Source of the DNA: Clostridium aciditolerans
GTDB lineage: Bacteria > Bacillota > Clostridia > Clostridiales > Clostridiaceae
NCBI RefSeq assembly: GCF_016316925.1
Contig: NZ_JAEEGB010000005.1
Location: 62,001 to 126,000, forward strand
Length of the DNA: 64,000 nucleotides
Direction of reading: 5' to 3'
In this document: in pieces, positions 7,976 through 16,016 of the stretch
How positions within the stretch are numbered: position 1 is the stretch's first letter
Layout of the letters: every line of letters starts with the position of its first letter
Position numbers and translations under genes: made by a program
The notes under the pieces: generated by a model
Database searches by the model: none
What the model saw: only the letters and a program-made list of their open reading frames with translations
Told to the model about the DNA's origin: nothing

Positions 7976-9955
7976 TTATTTAACTTCAAATTCATTTATT
8001 CCTATTCTGTCTGTACTTGAAGCTTTGACAAATCCATGATACTTTCCTGCTTTAAGAATAGTATCTTCTTTTAAAGCTCCATTTGAATTTTGATTTATAT
8101 AACTTAAATTTCCCTTTTCATCATATAAAACTATTGTAATATGATCCTTATCACTTTTACTATTTCCTTCTATTCTTATAGTCCCAATACTCATTTTAGT
8201 TATAGTAAAGTTTATTTTGTCTGTTATGTTTACAAGTTTAACATCTACTGGTATTGGGCCAGGTCCTCCATTGCCTACAATATTCACTTCTTTTTCTGCA
8301 TAACCACCATCTTTTTCTACTCTAATTTTATGTGCTCCTGAATTATTTATTGTTATTGTTGCACATCCATCTATGTCAGTAGTTGCTACTTCTTTTCCAT
8401 CTACTTTTACTGTTACTCCGTAAACTGGTCTATAAACACAAGTTACTTTTAGATTTATAGTTTCTCCCATATTTGCAGAACTTGGTACCTTCTCTAATTT
8501 AAGAGGGATTTTCCCACTATACCCTGGCTCCATTAATGAATGCCAGTCCCATTCATGATAGTCAAAATTCAAAGTATCTCCTTTTTCAGGGTATACACCT
8601 GAAGCACCTGTTGGAGTAAGTTTTCCATTTAAATATATAAACCAATCCTTACCTAAAATTCCTCTCTTTCTCTCATCTGTTGAAAGGTTTTCAATCTTTA
8701 CATTTATTAATCCATCTATTCCATTTATAAAGCCTCCACCTTGAAGCTCAGCAACACTTGCTACACTTTTTAAGTAATCCATTGCATTTTTATTCTTCTC
8801 TATATTTACAGTTTTTGTTTTTATAGTTTTTGATCCATTATCTTTTGTAATTACTAAATTGAAAGCATCACCTTTTGGTGGATCTAAAACTACTCCTCCG
8901 CCACCAGCAGCTGGTGCTCCAGGAACTCCTATACCAGCAGTAGGAGTTTTACCATTAAACAAGTCTATCAATGCATCTTGTATTTCATTTGGTACTACAG
9001 TGGTTCCTCCTAGTGCTATAAGATTTGTTTTTTGAGATATTTTAGATTTTATAAACTCTGCTGTTTTAGAATGTATTGTCTTATATATAAGAATTACTGG
9101 CGATGATTTTTGAGCCGCTAAAGCAGAGCCTGAGAGTGCATCTGCAAATTCACTTCCTGTTGGTCCATCACCTTGAGCTATAAAAACGTTTTCGAAATTT
9201 AATTCACTTTGGAAATTTTGTATTATAGTAAGATTAGTCTCAAATCTATCTTGTCCACTTAATCTTGTAGCATTAGGAAGTTCATTTTGAATTTTATCGC
9301 TTATAACTCCAGTTCCACCAATTATGTAGCTCTTCTTTATACTTTTATTTTTTATGTAAGCTTTTGCTGAGTCTGTTAGATTGTCCTTTTCTGTTAGTAA
9401 AATAGGAATACCTTTCTTGGCAGCAATAGGTGCTATAGACAAACTATCTGCATAACCATTTCCTGAAGTGATTACAACACTATCTACTTCTCCTAAACTT
9501 TCAGCTACCTTTAAAGATGTTTCATATCTATCCTTACCCCATAGTCTTTCATTATTAGTTATACCTGCATTACTCAACTGATTTTCTACATTTTCTGATA
9601 AAACCCCTGGTCCTCCAATTATAAAAACCTTTTTGACTTTAAGTCTTTTTAATTCATTTATGGTTCCATCACTTAATCCGCTTTTATCTGTAAGCAATAT
9701 TGGAGCATTATATTTTCTAGCAAGCGGTGCTGCACAAAGTGCATCTGCATATCCATATCCTTGAGCTATAACAGCCGTATCTGTACCATTTTTCCATCCA
9801 TCTTCACTTATTTTTATAGATGTCTCAATTCTGTCATTTCCAAAAATTCTACTTTTCTTTATAGTTTCATCTGCATGTACACTATTATTACTACTGAATA
9901 AAATAGTACTGAACATAAATAAAATCAGCATTATTTTACTAATGATTCTTTTCAT
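7976..9955 (-). CDS. Cell-wall-anchored CWB2 protein with DUF4430 domain
   Basis: 659 residues. The signal peptide ends near residue 28 (SVHADE). Three cell-wall-binding repeat 2 (CWB2) domains occupy about 35-127, 136-225 and 230-330, recognisable by GNDRIETS, GKDRYETS and GQDRFETN openings and IIGGxGVxS closings. A Gly/Pro/Ala linker (339-356) leads to a DUF4430 domain at about 365-470, an Ig-like carboxypeptidase-regulatory-like domain at about 490-560 and a final beta domain. CWB2 triplets attach proteins non-covalently to wall polymer in clostridia. ATG 9955 follows GGAGGG. It is the first gene after the cobalamin riboswitches, so it probably displays a corrinoid-binding domain at the cell surface. 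The anchor role is firm by family; the ligand is inferred. Confidence 0.92.
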   Translation of the reverse strand: MKRIISKIMLILFMFSTILFSSNNSVHADETIKKSRIFGNDRIETSIKISEDGWKNGTDTAVIAQGYGYADALCAAPLARKYNAPILLTDKSGLSDGTINELKRLKVKKVFIIGGPGVLSENVENQLSNAGITNNERLWGKDRYETSLKVAESLGEVDSVVITSGNGYADSLSIAPIAAKKGIPILLTEKDNLTDSAKAYIKNKSIKKSYIIGGTGVISDKIQNELPNATRLSGQDRFETNLTIIQNFQSELNFENVFIAQGDGPTGSEFADALSGSALAAQKSSPVILIYKTIHSKTAEFIKSKISQKTNLIALGGTTVVPNEIQDALIDLFNGKTPTAGIGVPGAPAAGGGGVVLDPPKGDAFNLVITKDNGSKTIKTKTVNIEKNKNAMDYLKSVASVAELQGGGFINGIDGLINVKIENLSTDERKRGILGKDWFIYLNGKLTPTGASGVYPEKGDTLNFDYHEWDWHSLMEPGYSGKIPLKLEKVPSSANMGETINLKVTCVYRPVYGVTVKVDGKEVATTDIDGCATITINNSGAHKIRVEKDGGYAEKEVNIVGNGGPGPIPVDVKLVNITDKINFTITKMSIGTIRIEGNSKSDKDHITIVLYDEKGNLSYINQNSNGALKEDTILKAGKYHGFVKASSTDRIGINEFEVK

Positions 9956-10163
9956 GTTATCCCTCCATATAATTTTATTAAAAGAGGCCTAGATTTAAAT
10001 TTTATCTTTTGGGAAAATAAATATTTTATAAGTTTATGACTTTTTGCAAATTGATTATTGAAAAAGATATTAAGGAAATGAATTTTTATATTTTTGCATA
10101 ACAATATACCTCCCTTTCTGTTTCAAAGGAGAATATACACACCTTAATAAGAACTGCATAAAA

Positions 10164-10185
10164 AAAGAACCACTAAGGGTTCTTT
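10164..10185 (-). terminator. Intrinsic terminator of proximal cobalamin riboswitch
   Basis: An 8-bp stem (10178-10185 with 10164-10171, six-base loop) runs into a T-rich tract in the minus direction. It lies between the aptamer and the 9955 start codon, so it is the probable expression platform. Cobalamin binding would favour it and stop transcription of the operon. Confidence 0.75.
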
Positions 10186-10240
10186 ATATCGTTTAAAATA
10201 ATATTTATAATAAGTAAATATTACTATAAGCTGTACACAT

Positions 10241-10440
10241 CTTCCCCTCCGAAAGAATCAACAATATTAGGCAGGTTTCCTGGCTTAGATTCATCTTACT
10301 TCCTCGTCTTCCCAAGATACACACAAGTATCCTAGTGACATAATTGAGGTTTCATCATCTTCACAGTAGCGGCGGGCTGCAGTGGTTCTTCCACTTTCCC
10401 TTTTAACTGCCATTTTTAAAATAATGGCAGCACCTAATAC
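10241..10440 (-). promoter_or_regulatory. Cobalamin riboswitch, proximal copy
   Basis: Read on the minus strand, the segment has the cobalamin aptamer landmarks: a P1 stem (10433-10439 with 10265-10271), GGGAAAGTGG, the GCCGCTACTGTGA core, GGGAAGACG, and the B12 box AGCCAGGAAACCTGCC. Just 3' lies a small hairpin at 10241-10255 with a GGAGG loop, fitting the P13 kissing-loop element. A terminator follows at 10164-10185. The target is the surface-protein and ECF operon starting at 9955; high cobalamin should repress it. Confidence 0.93.
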
Positions 10441-10488
10441 TATAAATATTCAATTTTTTAAATTCATTTAGTTTACGTTCATATTTAC

Positions 10489-10517
10489 ATTATATTTGCA
10501 AATATGTATATAGTCAA
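10489..10517 (-). promoter_or_regulatory. Promoter P1 for the proximal riboswitch
   Basis: On the minus strand, TTGACT (10512-10517) is separated by exactly 17 bases from a perfect TATAAT (10489-10494). Transcription would begin just before the proximal aptamer, making that riboswitch independent of the distal copy. Confidence 0.7.
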
Positions 10518-10566
10518 TAACATTTGTAATAATATCAAAAAATGTTTATAACTTGAAATAAAAAAA

Positions 10567-10590
10567 TACACTTACTAGTAAGCAAGTGTA
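10567..10590 (-). terminator. Second terminator between the two cobalamin riboswitches
   Basis: A 7-bp stem (10584-10590 with 10567-10573) is followed by seven T residues on the minus strand. It lies about 50 bases after the distal riboswitch terminator and just upstream of P1, so it would insulate P1 from read-through. Confidence 0.6.
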
Positions 10591-10638
10591 AATATAAGGA
10601 TTATATATATTTAAATTAACACCATTCGTAAAATAAAA

Positions 10639-10658
10639 GGGACTTCTCTCGAAGCCCC
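10639..10658 (-). terminator. Intrinsic terminator of distal cobalamin riboswitch
   Basis: An 8-bp GC-rich stem with one G-U pair (10651-10658 with 10639-10646) and a four-base loop is followed by TTTTATTT on the minus strand. It is placed downstream of the distal aptamer as a transcription-termination platform. Confidence 0.75.
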
Positions 10659-10727
10659 CATTAATCAAATTATAAACACACACATTGTTATATCCAATAT
10701 AATGACATAACAATCACTATGCATTTT

Positions 10728-10915
10728 CTTTCCCTCCGAAAGCTTGCAATTCAAGATATTAGGCAGGTCTCCTGACTTACACATCAATCCCTATGAATAA
10801 CCTTCCCAACAAAACGTCAGTGGTAACATAAATTCATAAGTAGTGTTTACAGTAGCGGGGGCTGTGCTGGATTTTCACCAACTTCCCTATTAATCTATTT
10901 AAAGAACCTATAGAA
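10728..10915 (-). promoter_or_regulatory. Cobalamin riboswitch, distal copy
   Basis: The minus strand shows a second full set of cobalamin landmarks: AATAGGGAAGTTGGTG, GCCCCCGCTACTGTA, a CCACTG segment, GGGAAGG and the B12 box AAGTCAGGAGACCTGCC. The 3' hairpin at 10728-10742 has the same GGAGG loop as the proximal copy, with a compensating stem change (GGAAG against GAAAG), which supports its being functional. It has its own promoter and terminator. No gene lies between it and the proximal copy, so its output is either read-through into the operon or a short leader RNA. Confidence 0.9.
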
Positions 10916-10941
10916 TATTATTTAATTTATTACACATATAA

Positions 10942-10970
10942 ATCTTATTCCATAATTTATAATAAGTCAA
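10942..10970 (-). promoter_or_regulatory. Promoter P2 for the distal riboswitch
   Basis: On the minus strand TTGACT (10965-10970) is followed after 17 bases by TAAGAT (10942-10947). The -10 is weaker than that of P1. It sits about 30 bases upstream of the distal aptamer. Confidence 0.55.
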
Positions 10971-11114
10971 CAAAAAATTACTTTATTATTTCCCCATTAG
11001 ATGGCAAAAGTGAAAATTTTACCATTAAATTATTCTGAAATAACCTTTTTTGTATTATAATAATACTAGAATATACAATATTTCAAAAAACTTACTAACA
11101 TCAGAGGAACTAAA

Positions 11115-12074
11115 ATGATTAAAAGCAAATTAATACTTATGCTGTGTTCTATAGGCATAACTTTTTATCTATCAACTAAAGTATTAGCTTCAAACAATAC
11201 TCAGCGTATCTGGGGTAATGATAGATATGCTACTGCTATTGAAGTTTCTAAAGGTGGTTGGACTGATGGTTCAGAATATGCTGTACTAGCTAATGGTGAA
11301 AACTTTCCTGATGCCTTAGCAGGTTCAGCTATAGCAGCAAAAGAAGGCCAGTGGATTTACTATACGGACGGATATAGCCGATTGTATAAATCTAAGGATG
11401 ATGAAAGTTCTACTATAAAATTAATTGATATTCAAGAAGATGCTGCATCTCCCTCTAGAATATCAGATATAAATGTTTTGGGCGAATGGATTTATTATAC
11501 TGAAGGCTATGACATAAATAAGATAAAAATTGATGGAACAAGTAAAACAAAAATAGACGAGGGATTCCTTTTAGCTGTTATTGGTAATACAGTTTACTAT
11601 ATAAATGTTTCAGATAATAATGAGATATATAAAATGAAACTTGACGGTTCAAATAAAACAAAAGTACGTGATGAGGCTGCTCAACAAATGATTATCGGCA
11701 ATAGTTTTATATATTACCCAGTAAATGGTGGAGTTTATAGAATGAAACCTGATAATTCAGATGTTGTTTGTATTGTTAATAATCATAACAATGGTGTAAC
11801 CTTTAATGTTTCAAGTGATTGTATTTATTATACGATGGGAGAAGGTAATTTATATAAAATAAAATCAGATGGTAGCAGTAATGTTAAGGTAGCAGATGTT
11901 AATGCATTTAAACTCACTCCCGGAACAAGCAGTATATTTTTCCCTACCATTGTAGAAGATTGGACTTACTATGAATGTGATGTTCATACTCCAGGTGACG
12001 ATTATTTTACATATAAGTGTAAAGTTAAAACAAATGGCTCTGAAAATAACATTATAAATCCTAAATATAGATAA
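11115..12074 (+). CDS. Secreted protein with a half CWB2 repeat joined to a DUF5050-like beta-propeller
   Basis: 319 residues. Signal peptide 1-25 (KVLASNN). Residues 30-78 are the first half of one CWB2 repeat (RIWGNDRYATAIEVS, FPDALAGSAIAAKEG), which stops where the second half (the IIGG segment) should begin. From residue 79 the chain passes directly into WIYYTDGYSRLYK-type blades. About five such blades (EWIYYTEG, NTVYYINV, SFIYYPVN, DCIYYTMGEG) match DUF5050/LRP1-like propellers. Normal CWB2 anchors have two or three full repeats of about 95 residues, so this looks like an in-frame deletion or mosaic, and wall binding is doubtful. ATG 11115 follows AGAGGA. It is divergent from the cobalamin operon. 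Function unknown. Confidence 0.8.
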   Translation: MIKSKLILMLCSIGITFYLSTKVLASNNTQRIWGNDRYATAIEVSKGGWTDGSEYAVLANGENFPDALAGSAIAAKEGQWIYYTDGYSRLYKSKDDESSTIKLIDIQEDAASPSRISDINVLGEWIYYTEGYDINKIKIDGTSKTKIDEGFLLAVIGNTVYYINVSDNNEIYKMKLDGSNKTKVRDEAAQQMIIGNSFIYYPVNGGVYRMKPDNSDVVCIVNNHNNGVTFNVSSDCIYYTMGEGNLYKIKSDGSSNVKVADVNAFKLTPGTSSIFFPTIVEDWTYYECDVHTPGDDYFTYKCKVKTNGSENNIINPKYR

Positions 12075-12097
12075 TAATACGAGGAATTAGTAAAATA

Positions 12098-12136
12098 AAA
12101 AACCTATGCTTTAATTGAATTTTAGCATAGGTTTTT
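12098..12136. terminator. Bidirectional terminator
   Basis: A perfect 13-bp stem (12098-12110 with 12124-12136) has A runs on the left arm and T runs on the right arm. It lies between convergent genes ending at 12074 (+) and 12213 (-) and can serve both. Confidence 0.85.
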
Positions 12137-12212
12137 ATTATCCAATCATATAATCTATTAAATTTTGAGGTATTAATTCCATTTTTCTCAGTTACAACTG
12201 CTTCTTTAGCTA

Positions 12213-12758
12213 CTAGATATTACTGCCCATCTTTTCTGCACGAATAAGATAGTCAGTAGATAATATATCTCCTTTATTGATTACCCCTGGAACAACTAAC
12301 TGACCTCTATCTGTCCATTTTTGATAAGAGCAAATCAATTTATATGTGCTAATAATACCGTCAAAGGCAGATTCATTATTTTCTTCTCCACAAACCAGAA
12401 GCATACTCTCTTTTATATTTAGTTTCTTTTCTCCAATTATAAATGAATACATTTTATCAATGATTGCCTTAAGTTGAGACGGAAACGTATACCAGTATAG
12501 CGGTGTTGCAAAAACGATTACATCTGCTTTTTCTATAAGAGGAGCAATATTATTAAAGTCACAATTGAATGAGCAAGGTGTTTCTTTACTATAGCAAGTA
12601 TTACAAGCTATACACCCCTTAATATTTTTTTTACAAACATCACATTTTACTACTTCGTGTCCTGCTTCGTTTGTTCCTTTTATAAAGGCATCAGCCAATA
12701 AATCACTATTACCTCTAACTCTTGGACTACCATTTAATACCAAAATATTTTTTTTCAT
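12213..12758 (-). CDS. Flavodoxin-fold NAD(P)H-dependent oxidoreductase
   Basis: 181 residues. The N-terminal NGSPRVRGNSDLL is the FMN-phosphate loop of the NADPH-dependent FMN reductase and iron-sulfur flavoprotein group. Cysteines cluster in CDVCKKNIKGCIACNTCY at about 41-58, and ATPLYWYTFPSQLKAIIDK is the second flavin loop. Such proteins reduce quinones or other electrophiles, or pass electrons. It is divergently transcribed from an HxlR regulator (12876-13217), the usual arrangement in which HxlR controls a flavin reductase in response to electrophile or oxidative stress. Substrate unknown. Confidence 0.85.
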   Translation of the reverse strand: MKKNILVLNGSPRVRGNSDLLADAFIKGTNEAGHEVVKCDVCKKNIKGCIACNTCYSKETPCSFNCDFNNIAPLIEKADVIVFATPLYWYTFPSQLKAIIDKMYSFIIGEKKLNIKESMLLVCGEENNESAFDGIISTYKLICSYQKWTDRGQLVVPGVINKGDILSTDYLIRAEKMGSNI

Positions 12759-12786
12759 AGTTCATTCATCCTTTCAAATTATTATA

Positions 12787-12832
12787 ATTGACAACAATTA
12801 GAGTATAATTTACAATATAATATTAGTAAAGT
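12787..12832. promoter_or_regulatory. Divergent promoter region for flavoprotein and HxlR genes
   Basis: On the plus strand TTGACA is followed after 17 bases by TACAAT, toward hxlR. On the minus strand TTTACT is followed after 17 bases by TATACT, toward the flavoprotein gene. The two predicted promoters overlap, so one bound HxlR dimer could affect both. Confidence 0.5.
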
Positions 12833-12875
12833 ACGCACATTAAGGTTATGTACTAGCTTGAAGGGAAGTGTAAAA

Positions 12876-13217
12876 ATGTCCAAGGAAAACTGCAATTCAA
12901 CTGGTGTAAATATAAAAGATACTGATTTTGGATATACATTATCACTTATAAATGGTAAATATAAAATGATTATCATGTATTGGCTTGCTGAATATAAGTC
13001 AGTTATGAGATTTAATGAACTTCAACGTTCTATTGGCACAATCTCATTTAAAACCTTAAGTAAAACACTTAAAGAAATGGAAGATGATCAATTAATAATA
13101 CGGGAAGAATATCCTCAAATTCCACCAAAAGTTGAATATAGTTTATCAGAACGTGGAAAATCACTCATACCTATTTTAGATATGATGTGTGCTTGGGGTG
13201 GAAAAAATCGTTTATAG
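12876..13217 (+). CDS. HxlR-family winged-helix transcriptional regulator
   Basis: 113 residues from the ATG at 12876, chosen over an upstream TTG (12858) because AAGGGAAG sits just before it. The HxlR core is clear: LINGKYKMIIMYWLAEY, MRFNELQRSIGTISFKTLSKTLKEMEDDQLIIREEYPQIPPKVEYSLSERG as separate helical and wing segments. There is a cysteine near the N-terminus (Asn-Cys-Asn) and one near the C-terminus (MMCAWG), which could be redox-active. It probably regulates the divergent flavoprotein gene. Confidence 0.92.
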   Translation: MSKENCNSTGVNIKDTDFGYTLSLINGKYKMIIMYWLAEYKSVMRFNELQRSIGTISFKTLSKTLKEMEDDQLIIREEYPQIPPKVEYSLSERGKSLIPILDMMCAWGGKNRL

Positions 13218-13268
13218 CTTAAATGTTTCTCATATCTCATAACTGGAGTGCATTGTAATAACAAAAAA

Positions 13269-13314
13269 GAAGGGGTGTTTCTCAACTAATTACTTAGTTT
13301 TGAAACATCTCTTC
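13269..13314 (-). terminator. Terminator downstream of the LUD-domain gene
   Basis: A 13-bp stem with G-U pairs (13302-13314 with 13269-13281) is followed on the minus strand by TTTTTTGTT. It lies about 120 bases past the stop at 13436. Confidence 0.65.
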
Positions 13315-13435
13315 TTCTATTGATTATTGACCTATAACTCATTGAAAGTATCTTTGATACATTATCTCATATCACTATTTGATTGCTTATATAGGCTACT
13401 TTTGATGGATACTTATATATCACATGTATGAACCA

Positions 13436-14044
13436 TTAAAATCCAAGTTCTTCGTTCACCAGCCAAACCTCCAAAGATCTCTGGTTTAAATTATTTTCAA
13501 TCAGTACTGATACTTGGCATATACGTTCCGGACTGCGACAGTCCTGACATTTGCCAGTAAGGCGGCAAGGCAGATTTCGATTCAATCGTTCAGCATTTTT
13601 AGGACATGCTACAGTTTTGATTCGTTCCAGAGCGGAAGAATAATCTGGTGCAAGTTTGTTTTTCCCAGCAATAATGATAACTCGTGGAGGCCCAAAGAAC
13701 AAGGCTGCTGTTCGATTTCCTACTCCATCAATATTTAATAGTCTGCCATCTTCAATAACTGCGTTGCTGCTGGAAACATATACATCCGCATTCATAGCAT
13801 CTTTCAACAGCTTCGGTACTTTCTCACCAGAAACCCTCCAGTGCCAAAGTACATTTTTTCCATTGTTCATTAGGGCTTCATATGCTCCTAATTCTTGAAG
13901 AGTCATTGATCCGCCAAAAGCCGTCGTCTGTCCATCTTTAATCGTCTCTAGCAATGCAATAAGTGCTTCTGAACGACTTGGAAATACCCTTGCACTGATT
14001 CCTCTCTTCTCAAACTGTTCGGCAACATGTATTAACTTATTCAT
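13436..14044 (-). CDS. LUD-domain (LutC/YkgG-like, DUF162) protein
   Basis: 202 residues from the ATG at 14044, which follows GAGGAGGG; the upstream extension to 14080 lacks such a site. The LUD core is seen in AFGGSMTLQELG, DVYVSSSNAVIEDGRLLNID and GVGNRTAALFFGPPRVIII. Family members are linked to lactate utilisation (LutABC), but no LutA or LutB partner lies nearby, so the substrate is unclear. A conserved Cys-rich tail (CRLTGKCQDCRSPERICQ) could bind metal. Base composition is clearly more GC-rich than its neighbours, suggesting recent acquisition. It is divergent from a LysR gene that may control it. Confidence 0.85.
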   Translation of the reverse strand: MNKLIHVAEQFEKRGISARVFPSRSEALIALLETIKDGQTTAFGGSMTLQELGAYEALMNNGKNVLWHWRVSGEKVPKLLKDAMNADVYVSSSNAVIEDGRLLNIDGVGNRTAALFFGPPRVIIIAGKNKLAPDYSSALERIKTVACPKNAERLNRNLPCRLTGKCQDCRSPERICQVSVLIENNLNQRSLEVWLVNEELGF

Positions 14045-14176
14045 ATAAACCCTCCTCTTAATACGACGATATATTTGCAATTTATATATCTTATGCTATC
14101 ATAGAGATATCAATTAGTAAAATTAATGATATTAATGATAACAATCGATAAATACGATTGATGATGAGGTGAAGTA

Positions 14177-15064
14177 ATGGAATTACGTCAACTAAACACA
14201 TTTGTTACCGTAGCTAAATTTAATAATTTTACAAAAGCTGCAGCCTACCTAGGCTATTCACAGTCCTCTGTAACCTCTCAAATACAATTATTAGAAAAAG
14301 AATTAGAAGTTCACTTATTTGACCGAATAGGAAAAAATATATTTTTGACTCACGAGGGTGAGAAACTTCTGGCCTACTCCAAACAGATAATTAAACTTTG
14401 CGATGAAGCGAAAAACTCCATAACTGCATCTAATGAACTAGAAGGGACCATAACTATCGGAGCAAGCGAATCACTCTGTACCTTAAGGTTGCCTCTTCTT
14501 TTCAAGGAATTCCACCAGCGATATCCTGCAGTTAAAATGATTTTAAAAATGGCAAGTTGTAATGAATCACAAACATTATTAAGAGAAAATGAAATTGATG
14601 TGGCTTTTGTTATTAGCTCGAAAATATGTACTTCCGAATTCATTTCAGACCTTGAATTTCCAGAACCTGCGGCTTTGCTGGCAATTCCAGGGCACCCGCT
14701 TTCTTTCAAACGTCATATTTTTCCTGAAGATATAACCCCATACACTGTAATCCTTTCACAAAGGGGTTGCAGCTATCGTAGCACTTTTGAGAAGAATTTA
14801 GAAGAGACTGGGGTTTTTCCTAAATATATTATGGAAGCTGGCAGTATCCAGGCTATTAAACAACTTACCATAAGTGGTATAGGGATAACTCTGCTTCCTC
14901 GAATTGCAGTTGAAGATGAATTGAACAGGAATCTGTTAGTTGAACTTGATTGGGCGGGAACTAGTTTTGACTTGGTAACACAAATGCTTTATCACAAAGA
15001 CAAGTGGGTTTCACCGGCATTAAAGGCTTTCCTAGATCTGGCAAAAGAAACAATGAAGCATTGA
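14177..15064 (+). CDS. LysR-family transcriptional regulator
   Basis: 295 residues. An N-terminal LysR winged helix (1-60: LRQLNTFVTVAKFNNFTKAA, YSQSSVTSQIQLLEKELEV) is followed by a periplasmic-binding-like effector domain from about residue 88 (LEGTITIGASESLCTLRLP). The ATG at 14177 follows GATGAGGTGAAGTA. It is divergent from the LUD-domain gene, whose promoter it probably regulates. Codon use is intermediate between the LUD gene and the AT-rich surroundings. Confidence 0.92.
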   Translation: MELRQLNTFVTVAKFNNFTKAAAYLGYSQSSVTSQIQLLEKELEVHLFDRIGKNIFLTHEGEKLLAYSKQIIKLCDEAKNSITASNELEGTITIGASESLCTLRLPLLFKEFHQRYPAVKMILKMASCNESQTLLRENEIDVAFVISSKICTSEFISDLEFPEPAALLAIPGHPLSFKRHIFPEDITPYTVILSQRGCSYRSTFEKNLEETGVFPKYIMEAGSIQAIKQLTISGIGITLLPRIAVEDELNRNLLVELDWAGTSFDLVTQMLYHKDKWVSPALKAFLDLAKETMKH

Positions 15065-15223
15065 TATCTTAACTAAAGGAACTTGGCGTTGTAAAGAGTA
15101 AACACCTTATGGTAAATCCCACGGTAATGGAATGCAATACAGCCCGCTCTGCGGATGCGGGCCTGTTATACGAAAGCGTAAGAAAATATTTAGAAAGAGA
15201 ATGGTGTATGTATTATTTTTAAA
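15065..15223. other. GC-rich intergenic remnant with hairpin
   Basis: About 160 bases between convergent genes. A GC-rich inverted repeat GCCCGC/GCGGGC lies near 15147-15168, with no following T tract. The composition matches the 13436-15064 pair rather than the neighbours. No ORF is convincing; it may be the edge of an acquired segment. Confidence 0.4.
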
Positions 15224-15787
15224 CTATAAATCTGATTTTAAAAATGAATACAAATCTAAATCAATGATACCTTTTCCTGTCCAAATTGCCCCTTGTCTTA
15301 TTGTTCCTTCTTTTGTAAATTTATTTCTTTCTAGCACATTTTTTGACTTAATATTATTAGACATGACAAAGGCTTGTACTCTATTTATTCCTATAGTATT
15401 TAGCAAATAATCACGTAATGCTTCTACTGTTTTAGTAGCAAAACCATGCCCCCAATAATCTTCGTTTAAAGTGTATCCTATAGTAACCATATTTACTTTT
15501 GCGTCAAAATCAAATATTTCAGCGACTCCAATAATTTTTTTCAAATCTTCATTTAAACAAATTGCAAGAAATATGGTTTTCTTTTTACCAAAATCTCTTT
15601 CAAAATGAGAAATCATGTTTTCAACTGTAGACTTATTCTTTTTTACTTCTCCTGGTCTATATTTGAATAAGTTTTCGTTACTGTATATTGAGTAAAGGTC
15701 ATCTAAATCAGATTTTTCTATTTTTCTGAGAGTAATTTCATTTGTTTGAATGAATGGAAATTTTGAAAATAAAATCGCCTTGTCCAT
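15224..15787 (-). CDS. GNAT-family N-acetyltransferase (RimJ/RimL type)
   Basis: 187 residues from the ATG at 15787, which has AAGGAGG upstream; the longer frame to 15913 has none. GNAT features include an N-terminal TNEITLRKIEKSDLDDLY, the central VTIGYTLNEDYWGHGFATKTVEALRDY with the acetyl-CoA loop, and the VQAFVMSNNIKSKNVLERN segment typical of the RimJ/RimL branch. It acetylates an amine on an unknown small molecule or protein terminus. Confidence 0.88.
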   Translation of the reverse strand: MDKAILFSKFPFIQTNEITLRKIEKSDLDDLYSIYSNENLFKYRPGEVKKNKSTVENMISHFERDFGKKKTIFLAICLNEDLKKIIGVAEIFDFDAKVNMVTIGYTLNEDYWGHGFATKTVEALRDYLLNTIGINRVQAFVMSNNIKSKNVLERNKFTKEGTIRQGAIWTGKGIIDLDLYSFLKSDL

Positions 15788-16016
15788 AGTTTTCCTCCTT
15801 AAATTAAAGACAATTAAGTTATAGTATTTTACACGCATGAACTTAATACCTGCTAAAGTATTTGTAAAATTAATCCTTATATTCATGTTATAGCAATCAT
15901 CTATAAATTGCAACTTACAATACTAATTATTCTATTTTCATAAAGATAAAATACTCTGGGCCTTAAAGGTTACCAGAGCACAATTTTCTACTATACCATT
16001 TCTTAACTTTTCAAAT

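Noticed and set aside
12858-12875. Upstream TTG start for the first HxlR gene
   Set aside because: The AAGGGAAG site lies after it and fits the ATG at 12876.
13436-14044. Annotation of this gene as lutC in a lactate-oxidation operon
   Set aside because: No lutA or lutB lies nearby and the gene is paired with a LysR, so only the domain-level name is supported.
15130-15175. tRNA-like or small RNA gene in the GC-rich segment
   Set aside because: One hairpin is present but there is no cloverleaf, no promoter and no terminator tract.
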